Positions 49,668 through 60,603 of a DNA stretch of 64,000 nt are shown here, piece after piece. The DNA is taken from assembly GCF_903645295.1 (NCBI RefSeq), contig NZ_CAHJXM010000001.1, positions 1,613,501-1,677,500 of the forward strand. The letters run 5' to 3'. The notes beneath the pieces were generated by a model. The model made no database searches, was not told the DNA's origin, and worked only from the letters and a program-made list of their open reading frames with translations. The position numbers and the translations under genes were made by a program. The stretch is from Bacillus sp. Marseille-Q1617 (GTDB taxonomy: Bacteria; Bacillota; Bacilli; Bacillales; Bacillaceae_B). Position 1 is the first letter of the stretch; each line of letters begins with the position of its first letter.

Positions 49668-51743
49668 ATGGCAGATTATTTAGTAATAGTGGAATCGCCG
49701 GCTAAGGCGAAAACGATTGAACGTTATTTAGGAAAAAAATATAAAGTACGGGCCTCCATGGGGCACGTGAGAGATTTACCAAAGAGTCAAATGGGTGTCG
49801 ATGTGGAAAAAGAATTCGAGCCTAAATATATAACCATACGCGGTAAAGGACCAGTGTTGAAAGAGCTGAAAACAGCTGCTAAAAAAGCAAAAAAGATCTT
49901 TCTCGCAGCCGACCCCGATAGAGAAGGGGAAGCAATTGCATGGCATCTGGCTCACAGCTTGGATATGGATACTGAATCCCAGTGCCGGGTAGTATTCAAT
50001 GAAATCACAAAAGATGCGATTAAAGAATCTTTTAAACATCCGCGTCCAATCAATATGGATCTAGTCGATGCACAGCAGGCCCGAAGAATACTAGACAGAC
50101 TGGTCGGTTATAACATAAGCCCGCTGCTATGGAAGAAAGTAAAAAAAGGTTTAAGTGCCGGAAGGGTGCAGTCCGTTGCGGTAAGGTTGATCATTGACCG
50201 AGAAAACGAAATAAAGAATTTCACGCCAGAAGAATATTGGTCCATTGAAGCTGAATTCAAGAAAGATAAAGAAACCTTCCAAGCTTCTTTTTATGGGCTG
50301 GATGGAAAAAAAGTCGATTTAAAAACCGAAGAGGAAGTAAAGTCTGTCCTCGAAAAAGTAAAAGGTAAATCCTTTGAAGTGAATAAAGTGACGAAAAAGG
50401 AAAGAAAGCGTAATCCCGCTCCTCCTTTTACCACTTCATCATTACAGCAGGAAGCTGCCAGAAAATTAAATTTCCGTGCAAAGAAAACGATGATGCTTGC
50501 ACAGCAATTATATGAAGGTATCGCCATAGGGAAAGAAGGCACCGTGGGTTTGATTACCTATATGAGAACCGATTCCACGCGTACTTCTGAAGTAGCTCAA
50601 AAGGAAGCTAACGAATATATCACAACAAAATATGGTGATGATTTCGTAAGACAGTCGGAAAGAAAAGAAAAGAAACAACAGAAAGCCCAGGATGCGCATG
50701 AAGCAATCCGTCCGACAAGCACGCTCAGAGACCCCGGTTCAGTAAAGGAGTTCCTTTCAAGGGACCAATACCGCCTGTATAAACTAGTCTGGGAACGTTT
50801 TGTGGCCAGCCAGATGGCACCAGCCATAATGGATACCATGAGTGTAGATCTGGTGAATGGTCCGGTCTATTTCAGGGCGAACGGCTCGAAAGTCAAGTTC
50901 CAGGGGTTTATGAAGGTATATGTCGAAGGGTCTGACGACCAGAAGGAAGAAAAAGACAATCTCCTCCCTGAACTTAAAGAAAACGATAAAGTAAAAAGTG
51001 AACTGATTGATCCTAAACAGCATTTCACTCAGCCGCCCCCAAGATATACGGAGGCACGACTTGTCAAGACGCTTGAAGAACTCGGGATCGGCCGACCATC
51101 TACGTACGCGCCGACACTTGATACGATTCAAAGAAGAGGGTATGTCTCCCTTGATAATAAAAGGTTTATCCCGACCGAACTGGGAGAGATTGTTTTGGAA
51201 CTCGTCAGGGAGTTCTTTCCCGAAATCATCGATGTAGAATTCACTGCCACGATGGAAAGAAGCCTGGATGATATTGAGGACGGGAAAGTGAAATGGGCAA
51301 GAATCATAGACGAATTCTATCGCGATTTTGAAAAACATTTGGTCAAGGCAGAAAATGAAATGGAAAAAATCGAAATCCGTGATGAACCTGCAGGCGAAGA
51401 CTGCGAGCAGTGCGGACATTCCATGGTCTTCAAGATGGGCCGGTATGGAAAGTTCATGGCATGCAGCAATTTCCCAGACTGCCGGAACACGAAGCCGATT
51501 GTTAAAGAAATAGGCGTTAAATGCCCTAAATGTGAAAAAGGGAATATTATAGAAAGAAAAAGTAAAAAGAAACGGATTTTTTACGGCTGCGATCAATATC
51601 CGGAATGTGATTTCCTCTCATGGGATAAGCCGATTGAAAGAAAATGTCCAAAATGTTCAGAACTGCTGGTAGAGAAAAAGCTTAAAAAAGGCAACCAGGT
51701 ACAGTGTACGAACTGTGATTATAAAGAAGAACCGCAGAAATAA
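49668..51743 (+). CDS. topA: DNA topoisomerase I
   Basis: TopA relaxes negative supercoils by passing one strand through another. The 691-residue protein has an N-terminal Toprim domain ([11 protein letters not shown] and [15 protein letters not shown], about residues 80-94), the active-site Tyr in [13 protein letters not shown] near 297, and three C-terminal zinc-binding motifs with CEQC, CPKC and CPKC pairs. I use the ATG at 49668 after AAGGAGG; an upstream in-frame part overlaps the site. A structured leader precedes it. Confidence 0.97.
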   Translation: MADYLVIVESPAKAKTIERYLGKKYKVRASMGHVRDLPKSQMGVDVEKEFEPKYITIRGKGPVLKELKTAAKKAKKIFLAADPDREGEAIAWHLAHSLDMDTESQCRVVFNEITKDAIKESFKHPRPINMDLVDAQQARRILDRLVGYNISPLLWKKVKKGLSAGRVQSVAVRLIIDRENEIKNFTPEEYWSIEAEFKKDKETFQASFYGLDGKKVDLKTEEEVKSVLEKVKGKSFEVNKVTKKERKRNPAPPFTTSSLQQEAARKLNFRAKKTMMLAQQLYEGIAIGKEGTVGLITYMRTDSTRTSEVAQKEANEYITTKYGDDFVRQSERKEKKQQKAQDAHEAIRPTSTLRDPGSVKEFLSRDQYRLYKLVWERFVASQMAPAIMDTMSVDLVNGPVYFRANGSKVKFQGFMKVYVEGSDDQKEEKDNLLPELKENDKVKSELIDPKQHFTQPPPRYTEARLVKTLEELGIGRPSTYAPTLDTIQRRGYVSLDNKRFIPTELGEIVLELVREFFPEIIDVEFTATMERSLDDIEDGKVKWARIIDEFYRDFEKHLVKAENEMEKIEIRDEPAGEDCEQCGHSMVFKMGRYGKFMACSNFPDCRNTKPIVKEIGVKCPKCEKGNIIERKSKKKRIFYGCDQYPECDFLSWDKPIERKCPKCSELLVEKKLKKGNQVQCTNCDYKEEPQK

Positions 51744-51800
51744 GAGGGAGTCAATAAAAAACGATTGCTTCTTCGCTGAAGTACTTATACAATGTAACGA

Positions 51801-51855
51801 GGGACTGTCCCAGAAGGCAATCATTCTATTGCCTGCCGGGTCAGTTCTTTTCTGT
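51801..51855 (+). terminator. Terminator after topA
   Basis: AGGCAAT pairs with ATTGCCT around CATTCT, with outer pairing of GGGACTG and CAGTT, followed by CTTTTCTG. It shows the GGGACTGTCCC core. Confidence 0.75.
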
Positions 51856-52008
51856 TTTTGAATGATTGTAAAACATTTTTCATATTTGTAAATTTATACA
51901 AAAGACCTAACATCTTTAATTTCGAATTGCTTATAACTTTTTTACATAATAGGTGTAGTTGTACAATGCAAAATGGATAAAATGAGGGTATAGTGGGAGG
52001 ACGTTAAA

Positions 52009-53316
52009 ATGACAGTTGTGAATGTAATCGGTGCCGGGTTAGCCGGAAGCGAGGCCGCTTGGCAGATCGCAAAAAGGGGTATAAAGGTAAATCTGTTTGA
52101 AATGAGGCCGGTCCGTCAAACGCCAGCACATCATACAGATAAGTTTGCGGAGCTTGTTTGCAGCAACTCCCTTAGAGCGAATACGCTAACGAATGCTGTG
52201 GGTGTCTTAAAAGAGGAAATGAGACATCTCGATTCCGTCATCATTTCAGCTGCTGATGCATGCTCGGTACCAGCAGGCGGAGCCTTGGCAGTTGACCGCC
52301 ATGAATTTGCAGAACATGTTACAAATAAAGTCAAAAACCATCCGAATGTGACTGTATACCATGGAGAAGTCACTGATATTCCGGATGGTATCACTATCAT
52401 TGCAACAGGTCCTTTAACCAGCGAAAGTCTGTCAGAGAAGATAAAAAGCATGACCGGAGAAGAACACCTGTACTTTTATGATGCAGCAGCACCCATTATT
52501 GAAAAAGATTCGATCGACATGGATAAAGTCTATCTTAAATCCCGTTATGATAAAGGGGAAGCGGCGTATCTCAACTGCCCAATGACCGAGGAAGAATTCA
52601 ACACTTTCTATGAGGCACTGATCTCTGCTGAAACCGTTCCTTTAAAGGAATTTGAAAAGGAAATATTCTTTGAAGGCTGTATGCCGATTGAAGTGATGGC
52701 TTCGAGAGGAAAGAAAACAATGTTGTTCGGCCCCATGAAACCTGTCGGATTAGAAGATCCCAAGACAGGAAAACGCCCGTATGCGGTTGTACAATTAAGA
52801 CAAGACGATGCAGCTGGTACGTTATATAATATCGTAGGATTCCAGACCCACCTGAAATGGGGTCCTCAAAAGGAAGTACTCCGACTGATCCCTGGACTGG
52901 AGAATGCAGAAATCGTGCGTTATGGGGTCATGCACAGAAATACCTTCATTAATTCGCCCAATGTTCTAAAAGACACTTATCAGATAAAGGGAAGGGAGAA
53001 CCTGTTATTTGCAGGTCAAATGACAGGAGTGGAAGGGTATGTTGAATCCGCAGCAAGCGGACTGATAGCGGGTATCAATGCTGCAAGGCTTGCTTTAGAT
53101 ACAGAACCTGTTGTCTTCCCTCATGAAACAGCCATAGGGAGCATGGCAAGATATATCACGAAAGCCAATCAGAGGAATTTCCAGCCTATGAATGCCAACT
53201 TTGGTCTGCTCCCGGACCTTCCTGAAAAAATAAAAGGAAAAAAAGAACGAAATGAAGAGTATGCTGCGCGGGCGTTGGAAACAATTCAGAACTTTGTGAA
53301 AAAATTGTTAAATTAA
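52009..53316 (+). CDS. trmFO: Folate-dependent tRNA m5U54 methyltransferase TrmFO
   Basis: TrmFO methylates U54 of tRNA using methylenetetrahydrofolate and FAD. The 435-residue protein starts [18 protein letters not shown], the FAD-binding GxGxxG motif, and has [14 protein letters not shown] with the conserved catalytic Cys just before it (LVCSNSLR), [14 protein letters not shown], and a C-terminal [18 protein letters not shown] precedes the ATG. xerC and the hslVU-codY genes follow. Confidence 0.96.
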   Translation: MTVVNVIGAGLAGSEAAWQIAKRGIKVNLFEMRPVRQTPAHHTDKFAELVCSNSLRANTLTNAVGVLKEEMRHLDSVIISAADACSVPAGGALAVDRHEFAEHVTNKVKNHPNVTVYHGEVTDIPDGITIIATGPLTSESLSEKIKSMTGEEHLYFYDAAAPIIEKDSIDMDKVYLKSRYDKGEAAYLNCPMTEEEFNTFYEALISAETVPLKEFEKEIFFEGCMPIEVMASRGKKTMLFGPMKPVGLEDPKTGKRPYAVVQLRQDDAAGTLYNIVGFQTHLKWGPQKEVLRLIPGLENAEIVRYGVMHRNTFINSPNVLKDTYQIKGRENLLFAGQMTGVEGYVESAASGLIAGINAARLALDTEPVVFPHETAIGSMARYITKANQRNFQPMNANFGLLPDLPEKIKGKKERNEEYAARALETIQNFVKKLLN

Positions 53317-53373
53317 TTGCATGGGCTTCAAGGTTGTGTTACTATTTAGTAGCCCTTGTGAGGTGTTAACGAT

Positions 53374-54273
53374 ATGTCAAATACATTATCCGAACAATTA
53401 CATTCATTTATAGAGTATTTACAAATAGAAAAGCATTATTCCACTTATACTTTTGAACAATATCGTCATGATATCGAGGAGTTCTACGTATTTATGAAAG
53501 AACAGGGCCTTCGTTCATTAGGGGAAGTGGAATATTCTGATGCGAGAATTTTCTTGACGGGTCTTCATGAAAAGAAATTAATGAGAGCATCCATTTCTAA
53601 GAAAATCTCAAGCTTAAGAAGCTTTTACCGATTTCTGAATCGGGAAGAACAGCTTAGCACGAATCCTTTTTCTTTTGTAAATCTTCCAAAGAAAGAACAA
53701 CGGCTTCCCAAGTTTTTTTATGAGGAAGAAATACAGATCCTGCTCGAGGCATGTGACGGAGATACTTTATTGGATATCCGCAACAAAGCGATTTTTGAGC
53801 TCCTCTACGGCACAGGGATTCGTGTAAGTGAATGTGCTGACCTGCAATTGAAAGATGTTGATATGGCTTTGTCAACAATTCTTGTAAGAGGGAAGGGCAA
53901 CAAAGAAAGGTATGTCCCTTTCGGAAGCTTTGCTCATGATGCATTGACAGCATACATAAATCAATCACGGCCTTCGCTCATTAAAGACCGAAGTCACTCT
54001 GCCGTATTCGTCAATCATCGTGGAGGTGCCCTGACAACGCGGGGCATACGTCTTATCCTGAATAAGATAGTTGAAAAAGCATCTCTGACTGGCAGGATAA
54101 ACCCGCATAAGTTAAGACATACTTTTGCAACACATTTATTGAATAATGGGGCAGACTTGCGAACAGTACAAGAGCTATTGGGACATTCTGATTTGTCTGC
54201 AACCCAAGTATACACGCATGTGACGAAAGATCAGTTAAGAAAAACATATCTGGCACACCATCCGCGTGCTTAA
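53374..54273 (+). CDS. xerC: Tyrosine recombinase XerC (CodV)
   Basis: XerC with XerD resolves chromosome dimers at dif. The 299-residue protein has an N-terminal SAM-like core-binding domain (about residues 1-90) and a catalytic domain with [24 protein letters not shown] and [14 protein letters not shown], giving the Arg, His, Arg, His and nucleophile Tyr set. In B. subtilis this is codV, first gene of codV-clpQ-clpY-codY. It follows GTGAGGTG and overlaps nothing; hslV starts 16 bases later. Confidence 0.96.
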   Translation: MSNTLSEQLHSFIEYLQIEKHYSTYTFEQYRHDIEEFYVFMKEQGLRSLGEVEYSDARIFLTGLHEKKLMRASISKKISSLRSFYRFLNREEQLSTNPFSFVNLPKKEQRLPKFFYEEEIQILLEACDGDTLLDIRNKAIFELLYGTGIRVSECADLQLKDVDMALSTILVRGKGNKERYVPFGSFAHDALTAYINQSRPSLIKDRSHSAVFVNHRGGALTTRGIRLILNKIVEKASLTGRINPHKLRHTFATHLLNNGADLRTVQELLGHSDLSATQVYTHVTKDQLRKTYLAHHPRA

Positions 54274-54289
54274 TATTGGAGGTCATACA

Positions 54290-54832
54290 ATGGATCAATT
54301 CCATGCTACCACTATTTTTGCTGTGCAGCATAAAGGCGAGTCTGCCATGTCCGGTGATGGACAGGTGACGTTTGGTAATGCAGTCGTGATGAAACATACT
54401 GCAAAAAAAGTACGGAAACTGTTCAATGGTAAAGTGCTGGCGGGCTTTGCAGGATCGGTCGCGGATGCCTTTACATTGTCTGAGAAGTTTGAAGGGAAAC
54501 TTCAGGAGTTCAATGGAAACCTGCAGCGGGCAGCCGTGGAACTTGCGAAAGAGTGGCGCAGTGATAAAGTATTAAGAAAGCTTGAAGCAATGCTTATCGT
54601 CATGGATGAAAAACACTTACTTCTTGTATCTGGAACTGGAGAAGTAATTGAACCTGATGATGGCATTTTAGCCATTGGTTCAGGCGGGAATTATGCTCTA
54701 TCGGCCGGACGTGCTTTAAAGCAATATTCCGGCGAACATCTGTCAGCTAAAGAAATTGCTAAAGCATCATTGCAAATTGCTGCAGATATATGTGTCTATA
54801 CAAACGAACAGATCATTGTAGAAGAATTGTAA
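54290..54832 (+). CDS. hslV: ATP-dependent protease subunit HslV (ClpQ)
   Basis: HslV is the proteolytic chamber of the HslVU protease. The 180-residue product starts [16 protein letters not shown] and contains [16 protein letters not shown] and [22 protein letters not shown]. In B. subtilis ClpQ the reported nucleophile is an N-terminal Ser (MSSFHATT), whereas here residues 2-3 are Asp-Gln, so the Thr of ATTIF may serve instead. I use the ATG at 54290, preceded by TTGGAGGTC. hslU follows. Confidence 0.94.
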   Translation: MDQFHATTIFAVQHKGESAMSGDGQVTFGNAVVMKHTAKKVRKLFNGKVLAGFAGSVADAFTLSEKFEGKLQEFNGNLQRAAVELAKEWRSDKVLRKLEAMLIVMDEKHLLLVSGTGEVIEPDDGILAIGSGGNYALSAGRALKQYSGEHLSAKEIAKASLQIAADICVYTNEQIIVEEL

Positions 54833-54883
54833 CAGCTCATTATATAATTTTCTCACACTATTCAAAAGTTAGGAGTGTGTCAT

Positions 54884-56299
54884 TTGAAAAAAAATGCTGA
54901 GCAATTAACCCCAAGGGAAATAGTTGAAAGATTAGATCAATATATAGTCGGTCAAAAGGATGCAAAAAGAGCCGTAGCGGTGGCACTGAGAAATCGCTAC
55001 CGCAGAAGTCAGCTTCCTGAAGGAATCAAAGAAGAAGTAATACCCAAGAATATCTTGATGCTCGGTCCCACAGGGGTGGGGAAAACGGAAATCGCAAGAA
55101 GGATTGCGAAATTGGTACGTGCTCCTTTCGTCAAGGTTGAAGCAACAAAGTTCACAGAAGTCGGCTATGTAGGCCGTGATGTCGAATCTATGGTAAGGGA
55201 CCTTGTGGAAACGGCTGTTCGACTTGTAAAAGAGGAAAAAATGGCAGGCGTGCGTGAGCGTGCGGCTGAAAATGCAGAAATGCGACTTGTCGAGCTGCTC
55301 GTTCCTTCTAAGAAGAAATCGTCATCCTATAAAAATCCTTTTGAGATGATCTTCGGCGGGAATGGCACTGGTCAAAGTCAGGATGAGGATGAAGAAAAAC
55401 AAGAAGAGCTTTCTTTAAGGGAACAAAGAAGAAGGGCAGAACAGCGATTGAAAAACGGGGAGCTTGAAGAAGAATTCATTTCCATTGAAGTGGAAGAACA
55501 GCAAGCTTCGATGTTTGATATGCTGCAAGGTTCCGGGATGGAACAAATGGGCATGAACATGCAGGATGCCCTTAGTAACTTCATGCCGAAGAAAAAGAAA
55601 AAGAGAAAGCTGAAAGTTAAGGAAGCACGAACAGTACTCATTAATGAAGAAGCACAGAAACTGATCGATATGGATGAAGTAACACAGGATGCCATCGTCA
55701 GAGCAGAACAATCGGGAATCATCTTCATTGATGAAATTGATAAGATTGCAAGTAAAGGTTCTGGTCAATCATCAGCAGATGTCTCCAGGGAAGGGGTTCA
55801 ACGCGATATATTACCGATCGTTGAAGGCTCGACCATCGTGACAAAATATGGATCAGTCAAAACTGATTATATGCTATTTATCGGGGCAGGTGCATTCCAT
55901 ATGTCTAAACCCTCTGATTTGATTCCGGAATTACAAGGACGCTTTCCAATCAGGGTTGAGCTCCAGAAGCTTTCGACCGAGGATTTTGTACGTATCCTGA
56001 TTGAACCTGATAATGCGATTGTAAAGCAATATATAGCATTAATGGAAACTGAGGGTATACAAATTGAATTTTCTGACGATGCTATTCGTAGGCTGGCAGA
56101 AATTGCATATGACGTCAATCAGAATACCGATAACATTGGTGCGCGGAGACTTCATACCATTATGGAGAAGCTGCTTGAAGACTTATCTTTTGAGGCACCT
56201 GAGATTACGCTGGAAACCATTAAAATAACTCCTCAGTATGTCGATGATAAATTAGGGGCCATCTCAAAAGACAAGGATCTAAGCCAATTCATCCTATAA
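54884..56299 (+). CDS. hslU: ATP-dependent protease ATPase subunit HslU (ClpY)
   Basis: HslU is the hexameric AAA+ unfoldase that feeds proteins to HslV. The 471-residue protein has Walker [14 protein letters not shown] (about residues 62-74), an I domain inserted (about 120-250) with [16 protein letters not shown], Walker [12 protein letters not shown] and the C-terminal DLSQFIL that docks on HslV. I place the start at TTG 54884, seven bases after AGGAGTG; the GTG at 54875 lies within that site. Confidence 0.95.
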   Translation: MKKNAEQLTPREIVERLDQYIVGQKDAKRAVAVALRNRYRRSQLPEGIKEEVIPKNILMLGPTGVGKTEIARRIAKLVRAPFVKVEATKFTEVGYVGRDVESMVRDLVETAVRLVKEEKMAGVRERAAENAEMRLVELLVPSKKKSSSYKNPFEMIFGGNGTGQSQDEDEEKQEELSLREQRRRAEQRLKNGELEEEFISIEVEEQQASMFDMLQGSGMEQMGMNMQDALSNFMPKKKKKRKLKVKEARTVLINEEAQKLIDMDEVTQDAIVRAEQSGIIFIDEIDKIASKGSGQSSADVSREGVQRDILPIVEGSTIVTKYGSVKTDYMLFIGAGAFHMSKPSDLIPELQGRFPIRVELQKLSTEDFVRILIEPDNAIVKQYIALMETEGIQIEFSDDAIRRLAEIAYDVNQNTDNIGARRLHTIMEKLLEDLSFEAPEITLETIKITPQYVDDKLGAISKDKDLSQFIL

Positions 56300-56403
56300 G
56301 TTTTTTCTATCGCTCATTTGGGTATAGAAGAGAAGATTAGTGAATTCGAATAATAAAAAATATAATATTAGATGCAATTTAGTTGTACTAGGAGGAAATG
56401 AAA

Positions 56404-57183
56404 ATGAATTTATTAGGAAAAACAAGAACGATTAATGCCATGCTCCAAAAGGCGGCCGGCAAACCGGTAAACTTCAAGGAAATGTCAGAGACTCTCAGTA
56501 GTGTAATTGAAGCAAATGTATTTGTAGTAAGCCGCCGAGGTAAGCTGCTAGGATTTGCGATTAACCAGCAAATCGAAAATGAAAGAATGAAACAAATGCT
56601 AGAAGATCGTCAGTTCCCGGAAGAATATACTCAAAATCTTTTCAATATCCAAGAAACATCTCCAAACCTGGATGTTGAAAGTGAATATACAGCGTTCCCA
56701 GTTGAAAACAGAGAGTTATTCAAGAACGGTTTAACTACAATCGTACCAATCATCGGCGGTGGTGAGCGTCTTGGTACATTGATCCTTGCTCGTCTGCAAG
56801 CAAGTTTTGAAGACGATGATCTTATTCTGGCTGAATACGGTGCTACAGTAGTTGGTATGGAAATCCTCCGTGAAAAAGCTGAAGAAATAGAAGTAGAAGC
56901 CAGAAGCAAGGCAGTCGTTCAAATGGCGATCAGTTCCCTGTCATACAGTGAACTGGAAGCGATTGAACACATTTTTGAAGAATTGAATGGAAATGAAGGT
57001 TTGCTGGTAGCTTCTAAAATCGCTGACAGAGTGGGTATCACCCGTTCTGTGATTGTGAACGCTCTTCGTAAATTAGAGAGTGCAGGAGTTATTGAATCCC
57101 GTTCACTTGGAATGAAAGGAACATACATCAAAGTTTTAAACAATAAATTCCTTCTTGAACTGGAAAAACTACGCACAAATTAA
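56404..57183 (+). CDS. codY: Global nutrient-responsive repressor CodY
   Basis: CodY senses GTP and branched-chain amino acids and represses stationary-phase, transport and motility genes. The 259-residue protein has an N-terminal GAF domain (about residues 1-155) and a winged helix-turn-helix with [20 protein letters not shown] (about residues 204-223), ending [19 protein letters not shown] use the ATG at 56404, nine bases after AGGAGG; an earlier in-frame ATG at 56398 is too close to it. It is followed by a perfect terminator. Confidence 0.97.
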   Translation: MNLLGKTRTINAMLQKAAGKPVNFKEMSETLSSVIEANVFVVSRRGKLLGFAINQQIENERMKQMLEDRQFPEEYTQNLFNIQETSPNLDVESEYTAFPVENRELFKNGLTTIVPIIGGGERLGTLILARLQASFEDDDLILAEYGATVVGMEILREKAEEIEVEARSKAVVQMAISSLSYSELEAIEHIFEELNGNEGLLVASKIADRVGITRSVIVNALRKLESAGVIESRSLGMKGTYIKVLNNKFLLELEKLRTN

Positions 57184-57195
57184 TGACTAATAATC

Positions 57196-57234
57196 AAAAT
57201 CCGTTATTTCTTTTTAGAAATAACGGATTTTTTG
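57196..57234 (+). terminator. Terminator after codY
   Basis: AAAATCCGTTATTTC pairs perfectly with GAAATAACGGATTTT around TTTTTA, followed by TTTGTG. Confidence 0.93.
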
Positions 57235-57791
57235 TGTTTATAAAACTAAGAACTGCTGATTAGGTCTTGTATTTAGACATTTACTGGCTGCTAAATAAGC
57301 CAAAAGAACTACAGGTAGATATGTGAGGGGTCTTGTCTTCTATTATAAGGATAGTAAAATTAAGTTGTTACATTACTGTTACGACTTTTTTCGACAATAT
57401 TACAAACTGAAAGTGTATTTGGCTAGTAAAGTAAGAAAGTAAAGGTAAATAAAGATAAACGATTGAAAACATTTCCAAACAGTCAATTAAATTGGAAAAA
57501 AATACAGCTAGTGGAAAGAAGATTACGTTGATAAAATTAAGTTTGTAAAACTTTGTAATGATATAAAAATATAACTGAAACACTATGGTAAAAATACATA
57601 AAATAAATTTCCAAATACAGGGCGTAATATAGGTTTAAAGTCATAATTTCTTCATTTTTCGACGTTTTTCTTTAAAAAATACTGAATATTCATAGACACT
57701 ATTCGACCTAAACATTACAATAAGGACGGACAGAAGTTATATTTGTAAAAATAACCGTATCTTGCTAAATAAATGGATAGAGGTGTTTTAT
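57235..57791. other. AT-rich gap upstream of the fla/che operon
   Basis: This 557-base region has no credible gene. It must hold the fla/che promoter or promoters, but I cannot name one with confidence: TTGTAA-N17-TAAATA at 57743-57771 fits sigma-A spacing yet lies very close to flgB, and I see no sigma-D box or CodY box. The sequence is strongly A/T biased with A tracts (for example GGAAAAAAATAC at about 57493). Confidence 0.6.
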
Positions 57792-58181
57792 GTGAAATTA
57801 TTTTCCAGCACTTTTGCGAATTTAGAAAGAGGTTTGGATTATGCCTCATTAAATCAGAAAGTGATCTCTCAAAACATTGCCAATGTAGATACCCCAAACT
57901 ATAGAGCGAAAGAAGTAGAATTTAAGGCAGTCTTACAGGATTCAATTAATCAATTAGAAGCGAAAAGAACCAATGCCAGGCATTTTACTTTTCAGTCCTC
58001 TAACCAGCATCCAGCAGTAAAAACGAAAAGCGCGTATCAATATAACCATAACGGGAACGGTGTTGATTTAGACCGCCAAATGTCTGAAATGGCATCCAAC
58101 CAAATCTATTTCAATGCTTTGACAGACCGTATTAATGGAAAATTTAACTCGTTGCAGTCAGTTGTAAGAGGAGGGAAATAG
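57792..58181 (+). CDS. flgB: Flagellar basal body rod protein FlgB
   Basis: FlgB is a proximal rod protein of the flagellar basal body and the first gene of the fla/che operon. The 129-residue product has the rod-protein N-terminal motif SQNIANVDTPNYRAKEVEF (about residues 27-45) and the C-terminal DRINGKFNSLQSVVRGGK. The start is GTG at 57792, after AGAGGTG; the frame runs ten codons further upstream without support. flgC begins two bases after the stop. Confidence 0.95.
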   Translation: MKLFSSTFANLERGLDYASLNQKVISQNIANVDTPNYRAKEVEFKAVLQDSINQLEAKRTNARHFTFQSSNQHPAVKTKSAYQYNHNGNGVDLDRQMSEMASNQIYFNALTDRINGKFNSLQSVVRGGK

Positions 58182-58183
58182 CA

Positions 58184-58648
58184 TTGTCAATCTTCACTAG
58201 TATGAATACTACTTCTTCAGCATTGACAGCACAAAGGTTACGAATGGACGTCATTTCTTCCAATATGGCCAATGTCGATACCACAAGGGCGAAAGTGAAT
58301 GGAAATGGAGAATGGGAACCATATAGAAGAAAATCCATCGTAATGGCACCAAAGGAAGCAGGTTTTTCTTCATTCTTGAATGCAGCGATGAATGACAGAG
58401 AAACCCATTCAGTAGGACAGGGAGTAAAAGTTTCGAAAATCCAGGAAGACGAAAAGACTCCTTTTAAGATGGTTTACGACCCCGAACATCCCGACGCAAA
58501 TGGTGATGGTTATGTACAACTCCCTAACGTCGATCCCCTGCGCGAAATGGTAGACCTTATTTCAGCGACACGTTCCTATGAAGCAAACGTCACTGTTTTC
58601 AACGCAAACAAATCAATTTTAATGAAATCATTAGAAATAGGTAAATAA
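58184..58648 (+). CDS. flgC: Flagellar basal body rod protein FlgC
   Basis: FlgC is a second rod protein. The 154-residue product has SSNMANVDTTRAKVNGNGEW near the N-terminus, PDANGDGYVQLPNVDPLREM in the C-terminal half and the coiled end RSYEANVTVFNANKSILMKS. The start is TTG at 58184, well placed after AGAGGAGGG. fliE follows. Confidence 0.96.
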   Translation: MSIFTSMNTTSSALTAQRLRMDVISSNMANVDTTRAKVNGNGEWEPYRRKSIVMAPKEAGFSSFLNAAMNDRETHSVGQGVKVSKIQEDEKTPFKMVYDPEHPDANGDGYVQLPNVDPLREMVDLISATRSYEANVTVFNANKSILMKSLEIGK

Positions 58649-58662
58649 GGAGGCACATACTT

Positions 58663-58968
58663 ATGGCCATTCACAGTATAAGTTCGGTGAATCCCGGAGT
58701 TTTAAGTCCGTCTTTTTCAAAAAAACAAGTTTCACCTTCAAATGCTACAGAGAATTTCGGTCAATTGCTTAAGAAGACAATCGAAGAGGTAAACCAAACA
58801 CAGATACATTCTGACCGAATGACTGGAAAGCTGGTACGGGGTGAAAACGTTGACCTTCACCAAGTGATGATTGCATCACAGAAAGCCAGCATCACCCTTC
58901 AAACCACCATGGAAGTGCGCAATAAGGTTGTCGAAGCGTATCAGGAAATAATGAGAATGCCAATGTAA
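58663..58968 (+). CDS. fliE: Flagellar hook-basal body complex protein FliE
   Basis: FliE links the MS ring to the rod and is needed for rod export. The 101-residue product has FGQLLKKTIEEVNQTQ and the C-terminal VMIASQKASITLQTTMEVRN and KVVEAYQEIMRMPM. AAGGAGGC precedes the ATG by eight bases. It is followed by fliF. Confidence 0.95.
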   Translation: MAIHSISSVNPGVLSPSFSKKQVSPSNATENFGQLLKKTIEEVNQTQIHSDRMTGKLVRGENVDLHQVMIASQKASITLQTTMEVRNKVVEAYQEIMRMPM

Positions 58969-59001
58969 TAGATACATGCAGTCGAGTACCGGAGGATTGT
59001 A

Positions 59002-60591
59002 ATGAATGAATCGTTTAAGAATTATACAGAACAAATAAAGACTTATTGGTCAAGCAGAACGAAGAAACAAAAAATCAGCATGGGAGCAATCTTGCTGTCT
59101 GCCATTATTCTTATAAGTATCGCAGTATTTCTATCAACCAGAACCCCGATGGCTCCCCTTTATAAAAATCTGTCGCCTTCAGAAACTGGCACCATTAAGG
59201 AAAACCTGGATGGGAGGGGTATTCCTTCTCAAATAACAGAAGGTGGAACGGCTATTTTGGTTCCAACTGAACAAGTTGACACGTTAAAAGTAGAGTTGGC
59301 GGCTGAAGGAATCCCGAATTCCGGCAGCATCGATTACTCTTTCTTCAGTAAGAATGCAGGCTTTGGAATGACGGATAATGAGTTCAATGTAATGAAGCTC
59401 GATGCTATGCAGACAGAGCTTGTAAATTTGATAAAAGGTATTGATGGTGTCAAAGATGCGAAGGTCATGATAAATCTGCCTGAAGAGCAGATCTTCCTGA
59501 ATGATGATGTTCAGAATGCAACCGCTTCGATCGTGCTGAACACAAATCCCGGTTTTAATATGGATAAGCGGCAAATCAAATCGCTTTATCATTTAGTTTC
59601 CAAAAGTGTACCAAGCCTTCCTACTGAGAATATCGTCATCATGAATCAATTTTTTGAGTATTTCGACTTGGAATCTCAAAATAATTCAATGGGAAGCGGG
59701 AATATCGCGCAGCAAATGGATGTAAAGAAAGAAATTGAGCGCGATATTCAACGTCAGGTTCAAAATATGCTGGGTACATTGATAGGTTTCAATAAAGTAG
59801 TCGTCTCGGTATCGACTGATATTGACTTTACCCAGGCAAACCATGAAAAAAACATGGTTACCCCAGTAGATGAAGAAAATATGGAAGGGATTGCCGTCAG
59901 CGCACAACGGATTACAGAAACATTTTCCGGTGAAGGTGCCGGTCCCGGCGGGGTACCATCAGGGGGAGATACTGATGATACTCTTGATTCGTATCAAGAA
60001 GGAACAGAATCGGGCGGCGATTATGAAAGAATTGAAGAGACCATCAATAATGAAGTGAATCGAATAAGATCCGAGATAGTGGAGAGCCCTTATAAAATCC
60101 GGGATTTGGGAATCCAGGTTATGGTCGAACCACCGAATCCTGAAGATGAGAACTCGCTTCCGCAAAATCGCATCGATGATATACAGCAAATATTATCCAC
60201 CATCGTTAGAACTTCCATTGATAAAGAAGCTGTACCTGAGCTGACAGATGAAGCAGTAGAAGATAAAGTCGTCGTTTCCGTTCAGGAATTCAACGGGAAG
60301 ATGGAATTTGAAGGAGACACTAAGCATGAGCTTCCATGGTGGATATACCTGGTTGGCGGTATTTTGCTTGTTATCATTCTATTACTAGTATTCTTCCTTC
60401 TGAGATCTCGTAAAAAGAAAGAGGAAGAAGAATTGTTCTATGAAGAGGCTCGTATTCCTGAAGAAATACCGGATATCGAACCTAAAGAAGAGACAGAGGG
60501 TTCAATCAGACGCAAGCAGCTTGAAAGAATGGCTAAAGAAAAACCGGAAGAGTTCGCAAAATTACTTCGAACTTGGTTAGCGGAAGATTAG
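59002..60591 (+). CDS. fliF: Flagellar MS-ring protein FliF
   Basis: FliF forms the MS ring in the membrane, the base on which the flagellum is built. The 529-residue protein has a first membrane helix (about residues 26-45), ring-building motif segments (LPEEQIFLND near 155), a periplasm-side region and a second membrane helix near residues 450-470 (YLVGGILLVIILLLVFFLL), then a cytoplasmic tail that binds FliG. CGGAGGATT precedes the ATG. Confidence 0.97.
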   Translation: MNESFKNYTEQIKTYWSSRTKKQKISMGAILLSAIILISIAVFLSTRTPMAPLYKNLSPSETGTIKENLDGRGIPSQITEGGTAILVPTEQVDTLKVELAAEGIPNSGSIDYSFFSKNAGFGMTDNEFNVMKLDAMQTELVNLIKGIDGVKDAKVMINLPEEQIFLNDDVQNATASIVLNTNPGFNMDKRQIKSLYHLVSKSVPSLPTENIVIMNQFFEYFDLESQNNSMGSGNIAQQMDVKKEIERDIQRQVQNMLGTLIGFNKVVVSVSTDIDFTQANHEKNMVTPVDEENMEGIAVSAQRITETFSGEGAGPGGVPSGGDTDDTLDSYQEGTESGGDYERIEETINNEVNRIRSEIVESPYKIRDLGIQVMVEPPNPEDENSLPQNRIDDIQQILSTIVRTSIDKEAVPELTDEAVEDKVVVSVQEFNGKMEFEGDTKHELPWWIYLVGGILLVIILLLVFFLLRSRKKKEEEELFYEEARIPEEIPDIEPKEETEGSIRRKQLERMAKEKPEEFAKLLRTWLAED

Positions 60592-60603
60592 GAGGGTGAT
60601 CAC

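Noticed and set aside
50784..51596. A 270-codon minus-strand frame inside topA
   Set aside because: It lies opposite the conserved coding frame of topA and shows no motif.
57743..57771. A TTGTAA-N17-TAAATA promoter for flgB
   Set aside because: The spacing fits, but it would start transcription within a few bases of the ribosome-binding site; not strong enough to list as a promoter.
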